DNA from: Blattamonas nauphoetae
Taxonomy: Eukaryota > Preaxostyla > Oxymonadida
Assembly: GCA_033064195.1 (NCBI GenBank)
Contig: JARBJD010000255.1
Coordinates: forward strand, 45,074-109,073
Direction of reading: 5' to 3'
DNA: 64,000 bases
Part shown: positions 55,627 through 64,000 of the stretch, one piece after another
Layout of the letters: the number at the start of each line of letters is the position of its first letter
How positions within the stretch are numbered: the stretch's first letter is position 1
Translations under genes and position numbers: made by a program
Notes under the pieces: model-generated
What the model saw: only the letters and a program-made list of their open reading frames with translations
What the model was told of the DNA's origin: nothing
Database searches by the model: none

Positions 55627-58600
55627 ATGATCCCCCTCCCGCTCCTTCTCTCCCTCTTTCAATCCATATTCGCCGTCCCTTCTCGAACACCAGGTCCAGC
55701 AAATCTGCAATCACTCATGGACATCATATCAAACATTCCAAACACAAACTCGAATGAAATTCAACCTACCTCGATTGCAGGAGGAACATACATTGGAACA
55801 AACATCGAAATCAAAGACAGGCGTCTTGGATTATCGGGAGAACAGTCGAACAAAAGAACATCACCAGGAACACACATTGTCTCGCAATCAGGTTCAGACA
55901 ACAGCAGAAATGAAGAACGATTCCCTGTGCACAGTGGTAACGAATACGTATTCTCATTGACCAACTCAACACTGTCTTTGAAGTCACTCCACTTTTTGCT
56001 CACCACCAACTCTGAAAAATCCAGAAAGCAGAGGAACGAAGCACACACTGCATGGCTGGCCATTGTTTCAGACAGCATGCTGACCATATCTGAAAGTATA
56101 CTTGAAGTTTCGTCGGGGACAAGTGCGATTCTGATTTCGCCATCAACGTTCGAGGAATCGACTACTCAATCGTCAGTTGTGATGAAGAAGTGCTCGATCT
56201 CGAGTGAAAGGGGCCAGTTGCGTGGTCTTGTGGAAACATCAGCATTTCCAGATTGTGGAGCATCGCGTTCAATCTCAATTGTTGATTGCTCGTTCAACTC
56301 GCAGGAAGTTCTCGGAACAGATGGAATTGGCCTCTCGCTGACACAAACTCCTCGAAAGCGAAACGAGGATGTGGGAATGATCTCGTCATCGCTGATTGGT
56401 TGCTCGTTTGTGAACATGAGTTCGATTGGCTCTTCCCGCCAGCCACAGCTGTCGCATTTGTCCCAAAACATGTTGGGATGTGTTGTATCATTGACAAGTT
56501 CGCATCTGTCTGGATCGACGATTCGGGACGTGAACAATGGAGGCTCCGTTTTGTGCTCGAATTCCTCCTTCTCCTCCCTCCTCTCCTCCCCCAACACCGA
56601 CTCCGATCAACCATCCATCACTCTCCCCAGTGGCCCTTCTACGTTTGTTGATGGGACCGCATATTCCTTCAAATACGACATCGACGGCGATGAAAACACA
56701 TTCGCCACCTTCTCGCACTGCCACTTCACTGGTGCCAACTATGTCACAAATGCCCGCCCACTTTACTTCTACAATTATGTCGGCACCGTGTCCGTCCTCT
56801 TCTGCTCGTTCACAAACCATGCAATTGAACGCGAAACTTATAACTCTGTTGGAGGTGCTCTGTGTCTCACCCAAATTGACAAACGAGCTCTCAAGCCTGT
56901 CACTGTGAAAGCTTCAAACTTCACGAAGATAAGAACAGACATGGATGGTGCCGGGATGTGGCTATACATCCAGTTGTCTGCCACAATTGTCGACTGCATC
57001 ATTGAAGATTGTGCACCTCCTGATGGTTCTGGATTAGCGAATGCAGGGATGGAGTTTTTACTCTATGAATTCAGTGGTCTCGTAACGATGACGAATCTAG
57101 TCTTCACTTCTTGTCACGCTGTGACTTTTGTTGGTGGAATGCACCTTCAAAGCAATGGAGCCATCTGTCTCTCGGACTGTTGCTTCAATGATTGTGTTGG
57201 ACAACGAGCTGACGCCCTAGTATTGGACTTATGGGGAGACACATCAATCGAAGTCGCTCGAATGACTTTCACAGACTGCTGCTCTACTCAGAGTTTCGGT
57301 GGAATGACTTGTTATGCGCGATGTGATGTTCAAGCAACTGAACTCCACTTTTTCAGATGCAAATCAGCAGTATTTGAAGGAACACTCGACCAAACTCTCG
57401 CCCTGACTGTCCAGGACTGTTCATTCGTCGAATGTTCGTCCCCTTCTCGTGGTGGTGCTTTCGATTTGACGAAATTTATGTCTTATGTGATCAATGATTG
57501 TCTGGTGAAGGATTGTTCTTCACTCACAACAGGAGGAATCAACCTCTGGCAATTATACCACAATCAAACGTCGATCTCTTTCACTCGAGTCGCCTTCGTC
57601 AACAACTCTGTCGGATAGATTGGAGGCTCATCCGATTCGATGAATAGTGCAGAGGACTCAACTGCTTTTGTTGATGTATTTCTAGACTACCGATTTTGTC
57701 AATTTCAACCAACAGTCTCGATTGATGATTGCTACACGACGTGTGCCACCAACAGCATTGGACTTCTTATGCCTGTCAATTACGGCACTCCAGAGCAGTC
57801 AATTGCACAAGTCATTGATAAAGCCTTTCACAAGATAGGGCCACTGTTGACGGAGGGAGTGGAACTCTCGTTTGATCGGCTGTCAGGAAGAGTGGAGTTG
57901 GAGATGAAGGGTAAGATGCCGATTGCGTCGCAGAAATATGAAGTAACATTTCGAAACGACGAGGACAAGACAGAAAAGAAGGGAGTGATTGAGTTTATGA
58001 ATGGGAAAGGCACGCTGACATCGCCGTCTCCATCGTTGACTCTGGATTACTCGACGTCGTACACTATCACGTCGATTATTGGGATTGTTCCCTCTTCCTC
58101 TTCGTCTCTCTCCAATGCCCTCACATTCACTCTGGAAACATGGGCATTCAACCTCGCCGCAACTCCATCCTTCGCCTCCTTCACCACACCAACTCCACCC
58201 ACTCTCGTCGGAGCCAAAGCTCAACTTGTCTCAACTGACAAGCCACTCGCCATCGTCACTCTTTTGCTGAGCGAGGAGGTAAAAGGATCATACATGATTG
58301 TTGTAGAGGAGGAAGGGAAAGATGTCGTCATCACTGTTGACTTTGATGAACCGTCAAAAATTGGTGGATCGTCTGGCTTTGTTGTGGTTGGAGAGGATCG
58401 ATTGCTGACACACGACACAAACTACACAATCAAGTCGATCACACCGTCACCAGATACAGAATCACCATTTGTGTGGATGAACGAGACAGTCTCATACCAC
58501 ATCCCACCCTTTTTGAATGTCCCTCCACAGGATCCGGAAGAACCAAAGTCAGACGATGACAAGAAAGCGATGTCAAAAGAAATGAAGAGACTTCTGAGCT

Positions 58601-59562
58601 GGCTGATTCCACTCGTTGCTTCTCTCCTCGTTGCCCTGATTGTGGTGATTGTACTGGTTGTGCTACTTCGCCGTCGCCTTGCGAAGTCTCAAGCAAACCT
58701 GAAAGAGTTGGAAGAACAAGAACCTGTGGAGCTGGAGAAAGTGGAGGAGGTTGGAGTCGATTGTTCGAATCCAGCGATCCACGCAGAAGGAATGACACAC
58801 TCCAACTTCCGACCAGATAACAGCGTTTTTCCAACCGAAGTGGGACAGCCGCAGTCATCGAAAGCAGATGCACTTGGGGAGTTAGTGGAGGTGATGAAAT
58901 GCAGTGGAGATTTCGCATTCTCGACAACCCGAATGAACACCACACTTTATTCAGTGATCCATACACAGAAAAAAGACATTGGGAAACGAACGATTGGTGT
59001 TCAAATTGTGAATGGATTGAAGCAGGTTGTTGCTCGTCGTGGACGAAGTGATGTTCTGACTCAACTGTCGTCACACTGGATTCTTCTTGATTCAGCTGGA
59101 AATGTTCACCTGAAACTTGAACTGACCTCGACTGAGGCAGAACAAGCAGCTCTGCTCGCTCAGAAGCAACATGATCCGAACGCGATGGGAGTGGAAGGAG
59201 AGAAGTCGGGGATGGATGGTCTTCGTTGGAGAGCACCTGAAGTGGTTGCTGGAAGTGGACAGGTGGATGGGCACAAAGCGTCAGTTTTTAGTCTTGGCCT
59301 GATCTTGTGGGAGATTGAGACTGGTCTTGTTCCGTATGGCGAAGTGGACGCTGTTGTGGCTCAGCGACAGTCTGGGACTGGGATTCCTCCGAATATGTCA
59401 GATTTACGGGACGAAGAGTTCGTCGCGATGCTGACGCGATGTCTGTCAGTGAATCCGAAAGAACGACCAACGCTGACTGAAGTTGGAGAGTTCCTGTCGT
59501 CGTCCAAAAACGACTCCGGAAGGGCTGAGTCTCGATATGACATGAAAACACAAGTCGGATAG
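55627..59562 (+). pseudogene. Receptor-like beta-helix / pseudokinase gene with one in-frame TAG
   Basis: From the ATG at 55627 the frame runs 1,312 codons and is interrupted only by TAG at 57616-57618 (FVNNSVG-stop-IGGSSD), in line with a Gln codon having mutated. Order: signal peptide (MIPLPLLLSLFQSIFAVPS), first strand GGTYIGTNIEI, beta-helix, Ig-like repeats (TLDYSTSYTITSI, LLTHDTNYTIKSI), a membrane helix at ~58595-58670 (LLSWLIPLVASLLVALIVVI), acidic EEQEPVELEKVEEVG, and a kinase-like tail with TTLYSVIH, RWRAPE (~59222), LGLILWEIETG and NPKERPTL. The catalytic loop is LSSHWILLD and DFG is absent. The tail is a close paralogue of that of the 13843-20588 gene. With the stop, only a soluble ectodomain of 663 residues would be made. 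Confidence 0.8.
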
Positions 59563-60265
59563 ACCAGACACTCCAACCACATTTCTCAGGCTCTTAATTC
59601 GAGATACTCACTCCACATCAGATCATTCTCATTTGTCCTAATTTATAGACGAGTTGAACGAGGAAACGGACTTGGATGAGAGAAACACTCGCCGTCTTCC
59701 TTCGCCGTCAACTCGTTTCCAGATTCATGTCATTCGATCTTGATTGAATTGAATTGAACCATCCACCTTCTTTCATTTCTCATTCACCCTATCTCTTTCG
59801 TTTCTGTCATCCTTTTTCATCACTTTTCGAAGTATTGTCTAATCATCAATCCCACTCTCTTTCTTTTTTGTCTTTCTATAGTCATTCACACACACGTTGT
59901 CGCATTGCTCTCTTTCCTGCTTTTCACTCACTGTTTCGAAATGCAGTCTTGCGTGTCGCCATCTCGCATCTCACATTCCCTCAGCATCTCCGCTTCATTC
60001 TTCCATGTCACGGTTGTCATTGGACAGCTGCATTTGGAAGAGCTGAAGCATTCCTCCAATCTGGAGAGTCTTCTGGGACTTTTCTGTGTTCTTCTTTGGA
60101 TTCATTTGAATCACCATTTCATCACTTCGCTCCACATCACTCTTTCCATGTCATGATCTTGTTGCTTTTGTGGATCTTTTTCTCCTTTGATTCGAAACAT
60201 AAAATAATGGGCAAAAATAAGTTCACTTTTCCACAGTATGGGCGACGTTGACTTGATCAGTGTCG
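59563..60265. other. Intergenic region upstream of the kinase gene
   Basis: T- and C-rich sequence with chance frames. It probably contains the kinase promoter. No repeated element or conserved box was seen. Confidence 0.4.
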
Positions 60266-61445
60266 ATGACGTCAAAACTCGGAAATGTCACCCCTCCTGG
60301 ATGTATGTTCTTTCTTTGATGATCTCTGATAATTCCTTCTTCTTGTCAGACGCAAGACCAACAAAGATCAGTGAAGGAGCCTTTGGCCAAGTTCTGAAAG
60401 TGACGCATGAGCGGAGTGGAGTTGAATATGCGGTGAAGGTGCTTCCGATACTGAAAGAAGGGGACAAGGAGCGCGTGAATCGGGAGGTTGAAATGTTGAC
60501 ACGCTTCGCTCATCCCCGTATCGTACGTCTTCATGAATCAATCGATATGGGAGGACATCATGCGATTGTGATGGAACTTGGGACTCGAAGCCTGAAAGAT
60601 CTGATATCAGAATATGAGGAACGAAAGGAATTGATTCCTCTTCCTGTTTGTCCATTCTCTTTTTCTCATTCTTTGATATTTACTGGAATTCTGCTTTATC
60701 TCATTGTTTTCATGTGGGATTTATGTTTTCAGTTGACAGTTATGATTTTGACAGACATTTGTGAGGGACTTTTGTGGATGCACACTCACTCGTCGGGATC
60801 GACGGCTCATGGAGATCTGAAGCCGGAGAATATTCTACTCCTGGTGAACAATCGGGCATTTCTGTGTTTGTTCAATTTGATTTCTTTGAAAAGTGATTTT
60901 TCTGGATCAGGTGATCTTGGTGGTTCAGCTCCACTCACTCAACAAACCTCGACGATTGGGGAAATGGGAACATTCGAATGCAACTCGCCGGAGCGAGCGA
61001 TGGACAGCAAAGGAACTGCGACCCCTGCAAGCGATGTTTGGTCGCTTGGAGTTCTCGCGTATCGGATGGTGACCGGAAAATCACTGTTTGAGGGATTGCA
61101 TCTGCTTCAGTTGAGTGTGGCGCTTCACACGTTCGACGAGACGAAAGTTGCTCTCTCAATGGATCCTTCAGTCCGCAGAGTTCTTCTGAAGATGTTGGAA
61201 CCAGTCTGTTCTCCTCTTTCTTCGTCAACCTTCTTTTATTCGTTGTTCGGTTGAACTGAATCTCTCAGAATGTGGCACTTCGAGCAACAACAACGGCCCT
61301 TTTCGAAGGTGGTCTTTTGGAGCGAATGCTTGGTCCCGAAACGGCTCAGTCAAAAATGAAGTCGATTCAGCTTGCGACACGAGTGAATGAGATCCAACAA
61401 TCGCTGTCCGATTCGAAAGTGAAAGAGAAGATTATACATGGGTGA
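60266..61445 (+). CDS. Spliced serine/threonine protein kinase, 311 aa, five exons
   Basis: Exons 60266-60302, 60350-60645, 60733-60865, 60911-61203 and 61269-61445 give 312 codons including the TGA. The introns (47, 87, 45 and 65 nt) all begin GTNTGT and end CAG, and each is needed to keep the kinase motifs in frame. The ATG at 60266 leads to MTSKLGNVTPPGYARPTKIS. Kinase features: glycine loop EGAFGQV (22-27), Lys42 in YAVKV, catalytic loop HGDLKPEN with Asp139 (Gly in place of the usual Arg), Asp157 in DLG replacing DFG, SPE replacing APE, DVWSLGVLAYRMVTG, then a short C-terminal helical tail. Key catalytic residues are present, so it should be active, unlike the pseudokinase tails elsewhere here. 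Cytosolic; substrate unknown. Confidence 0.85.
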
Positions 61446-61619
61446 CTAGGCCAAAAGCCGTGTCAGTAGTCAGTCCTTTTTTTGACATCTCACTTTGGGT
61501 CTGATCAATCAATCATGAAATGTTCCATCACTTATGTTTCACTGTATGTATCACTATTGTTTTCACCCTATTTCCATCGAAATCTTCTCGTTTTCTCTTC
61601 ATAGATGCTGCGACAAAAG

Positions 61620-62701
61620 CTGAATGTTGAAGTGATGAATCTCACTCACGATCGCAGCACTATGGTTGGCGAATGTACTTTTCTCGCATCTTAGTTTGTT
61701 TATTGATCTCACAACCACACTCACCCTCACCAGAAATCGATCGTGTGGCGTCCTCACAATCATAAATGGAAGTGTTGCCAAAAGATCACTCTTCATGGAT
61801 CACAGAGTCTCATCATTCCGACAGGAGAGTCACGATCCATCAAGGACCAAAAGTTTCTCAACGTTCAAAGGATCTCTGGAGTTGCTGCCATCCTGGAGAG
61901 CTCTTCCCCCTGGGAGTCCATCTTCCTGTGCAACGTCTCATTCAACAGTTAATCATCTTCCAGTGGTGCTTCCTCCGTGTTAATTAGCCGTTCCACCGAA
62001 TTCGCAGACGAATTTGTCGTCTTCCATCCAGTTCATGTTCATGAATCTTCCGCTGGCAAACTATTCTCTCTCCTCATATCTGGACCTTAACTCACAGTCT
62101 TAGTCACAATAGAATCGTTTCATAATACAATTTCCGTGTATGATGATCTCACTAATGACCATATTCTCGCCGTTCGACGTGGGGAACTTGATGGTCGCAA
62201 ACTACTTCGTCCCCGACACCCTCACCGATACCTTCATCCTCGTCGGCGAGGACTTTGGCGTGCCTATCACGGGAGGCTCCTTCGCCGACACTCTGCCCGA
62301 ATACAACGAGATCCGCCCGGCCGACGAGCTCCGCATCTCTGGCTGTGCTTCTCCCGTCAGCACGCCCACCTCGCTCCTCTCATTCGATAACAAATACGCA
62401 GAGGGCAAGCTGTTTATGAAGACGGGGTACTTCCACCATCCTTCGTGCGAGCTGAAGCGGCTCACTTGCGACACTCTCACGTATGGCTTGGATCGTGCCA
62501 AGGACAACGTACACCATCCTGTGCACGTGGAAGGGATGTTTGAACTGAACACAACAGTGTGGATTGGACAGAGGCTGCAAATAAACACTGGATCCCACTC
62601 AGCGATGCCACCTTCAATTTCGTCTTCCACTCTTCGCTCTGGAAGGAGTCGGTGGTGTTCGGGGCCAATCAGCAGGCGAGAGTAAGCGCGACGCGGAGAT
62701 G
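61620..62701 (+). pseudogene. Decayed beta-helix gene leading into the minisatellite
   Basis: Family-like strands appear in two or more frames: ITLHGSQSLIIPTGESRSIK (61780s), SSSSGASSVLISRSTEFADE (~61950), FVPDTLTDTFILVGEDFGVP (~62210) and, after a further shift near 62550, WIPLSDATFNFVFHSSLWKE up to TGA at 62699-62701. Stops and shifts separate them, and no start was found. The last codons (ARVSATRR) read through the same bases that seed the 30 bp repeat. A gene with several introns cannot be excluded for the first part. Confidence 0.5.
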
Positions 62702-63630
62702 ATGGAGGAGAGTGAGGGCGACGCGGAGATGATGAAGGAGAGTGAGGGCGACGCGGAGATGATGGAGGAGAGTGAGGGCGACGCGGAGAAGGTGGAGGAG
62801 AGTGAGGGCGACGCGGAGAAGGTGGAGGAGAGTGAGCGCGACGCGGAGAAGGTGGAGGAGAGTGAGGGCGACGCGGAGAAGGTGGAGGAGAGTGAGGGCG
62901 ACGCGAAGAAGGTGGAGGAGAGTGAGGGCGACGCGGAGAAGGTGGAGGAGAGTGAGGGCGACGCGGAGAAGGTGGAGGAGAGTGAGGGCGACGCGGAGAA
63001 GGTGGAGGAGAGTGAGGGCGACGCGGAGAAGGTGGAGGAGAGTGAGGGCGACGCGGAGATGATGGAGGAGAGTGAGGGCGACGCGGAGATGATGGAGGAG
63101 AGTGAGGGCGACGCGGAGACGATGAAGGAGAGTGAGGGCGACGCGGAGAAGGTGGAGGAGAGTGAGGGCGACGCGGAGATGATGGAGGAGAGTGAGGGCG
63201 ACGCGGAGATGATGGAGGAGAGTGAGGGCGACGAGGAGATGATGGAGGAGAGTGAGGGCGACGCGGAGATGATGGAGGAGAGTGAGGGCGACGCGGAGAT
63301 GATGGAGGAGAGTGAGGGCGACGCGGAGATGATGGAGGAGAGTGAGGGCGACGCGGAGAAGGTGGAGGAGAGTGAGGGCGACGCGGAGAAGGTGGAGGAG
63401 AGTGAGGGCGACGCGGAGAAGGTGGAGGAGAGTGAGGGCGACGCGGAGATGATGGAGGAGAGTGAGGGCGACGCGGAGAAGGTGGAGGAGAGTGAGGGCG
63501 ACGCGGAGATGATGAAGGAGAGTGAGGGCGACGCGGAGAAGGTGGAGGAGAGTGAGGGCGACGCGGAGATGATGGAGGAGAGTGAGGGCGACGCGGAGAT
63601 GATGGAGGAGAGTGAGGGCGACGCGGAGTG
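62701..63630. repeat. 30 bp minisatellite, 31 units in perfect register
   Basis: The unit GATGGAGGAGAGTGAGGGCG + ACGCGGAGAT recurs every 30 bp with substitutions but no indels. The two main variants differ as GAGATGATG or GAGAAGGTG. The plus strand is almost pure purine except for the GCGACGCGG block. One frame is open throughout (EESEGDAE with MM or KV), from an ATG at 62699 to 63871, but perfect 30 bp phasing keeps any frame open, so coding is doubtful. Confidence 0.9.
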
Positions 63631-64000
63631 TTTGGTGGAGATGGGGAGCGAAGCGGAGTGTTTGGTGGTGATGGGGAGCGAAGCGGAGTGTTTGGTGGTG
63701 ATGGGGAGCGAAGCGGAGGGTTTGGTGGTGATGGGGAGCGAAGCGGAGTGTGTGGTGGTGATGGGGAGCGAAGCGGAGTGTGTGGTGGTGATGGGGAGCG
63801 AAGCGGAGTGTTTGGTGGTGATGGGGAGCGAGGAGGAGTATTTGGTGGAGATGGAGAGCGAGGAGGCGTGATTGGAGGTGATGCGAAGCGAGGAGGAGTA
63901 TTTGGTGGAGATGGGGAGCGAGCAGGAGGGTTTGGTGGTGATGGGGCGAAGCCAGGTGTTTAGTAGTGATGGGGGGCGAAGCGGGTGTTTGAGTGGTGAT
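63631..64000. repeat. Second 30 bp minisatellite, ~12 units, running off the window
   Basis: The unit ATGGGGAGCGAAGCGGAGTG + TTTGGTGGTG follows the first array without a break and in the same 30 bp register. The last three to four units are diverged and contain the first indels. It continues beyond the window. Confidence 0.85.

Noticed and set aside
57616-57618. TAG (and TAA) read as glutamine, as in the oxymonad Streblomastix
   Set aside because: One in-frame TAG here and two TAA near 61950-62090 tempted me. But frames of 800-1,467 codons in the same window contain no TAA or TAG, and TAA, TAG and TGA all end conserved proteins. Isolated mutations fit better.
62699-63871. A 390-residue acidic repeat protein
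   Set aside because: A 30 bp period with no stop keeps a frame open by itself. Another frame (RATRRRWRRV) is also long, and no start context or conserved flank supports translation.
62701-64000. CRISPR array
   Set aside because: There are no spacers: the 30 bp units are contiguous, and the genome is eukaryotic.

Overview
This window looks like genomic DNA from an oxymonad flagellate, most likely Blattamonas or a close relative. The evidence is a set of very large secreted or membrane-anchored genes with right-handed beta-helix ectodomains, ~90-residue immunoglobulin/fibronectin-like repeats, one transmembrane segment and a degenerate kinase-like tail. A separate spliced protein kinase has four 45-87 nt introns with GTNTGT donors. 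TAA, TAG and TGA all end conserved reading frames, so the standard code fits. The organism is inferred from remembered family style, not from a search.

Layout. 1-12.1 kb: the start of one surface gene (minus), a beheaded relic, an intact beta-helix gene (857-5260), a small secreted gene (5513-6799, minus) in a duplicated block, gene crumbs, and a receptor-like gene with a frameshift (7710-12081). 13.8-20.6 kb: a receptor-like gene (minus) split by a 3,045 bp hAT-like transposon. 22.3-41.5 kb: one giant receptor-like gene (minus) split by four transposons of different kinds (a TTAA element, a TA foldback, and two elements with 8 bp target duplications and captured host sequence). 41.5-44.2 kb: a mariner-type MITE, a decayed surface gene carrying another transposon, and a helical-repeat gene. 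44.5-53.7 kb: an intact beta-helix gene and two damaged ones, one split by a 904 bp hAT-like element. 53.6-59.6 kb: the second copy of the duplicated small gene and a receptor-like gene with one in-frame TAG. 60.3-61.4 kb: the spliced kinase. 61.6-64 kb: a decayed gene running into a 30 bp minisatellite that reaches the window end.

The main result is that the insertions are precise. Ignoring each element and one copy of its target duplication, the minus-strand gene at 13843-20588 is a single 1,231-codon frame. The one at 22284-41515 is a single 2,338-codon frame with exactly one premature stop (a Trp codon changed to TGA). Eight elements make up about 17.4 kb, or 27% of the window, and six carry a clear target-site duplication inside or beside surface genes. 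Several carry pieces of host genes, as Pack-type elements do. Either these are very young insertions into dispensable antigen genes, or the elements are removed from DNA or RNA in some state of the cell.

The receptor-like proteins share one plan: signal peptide, beta-helix (GTY-type start, later CG..PC.S-type restarts), Ig-like repeats, one helix, an acidic juxtamembrane stretch, and a pseudokinase that keeps the APE and LWE motifs but has lost the HRD and DFG residues. Nothing resembling a reverse transcriptase, integrase or capsid gene was recognised.
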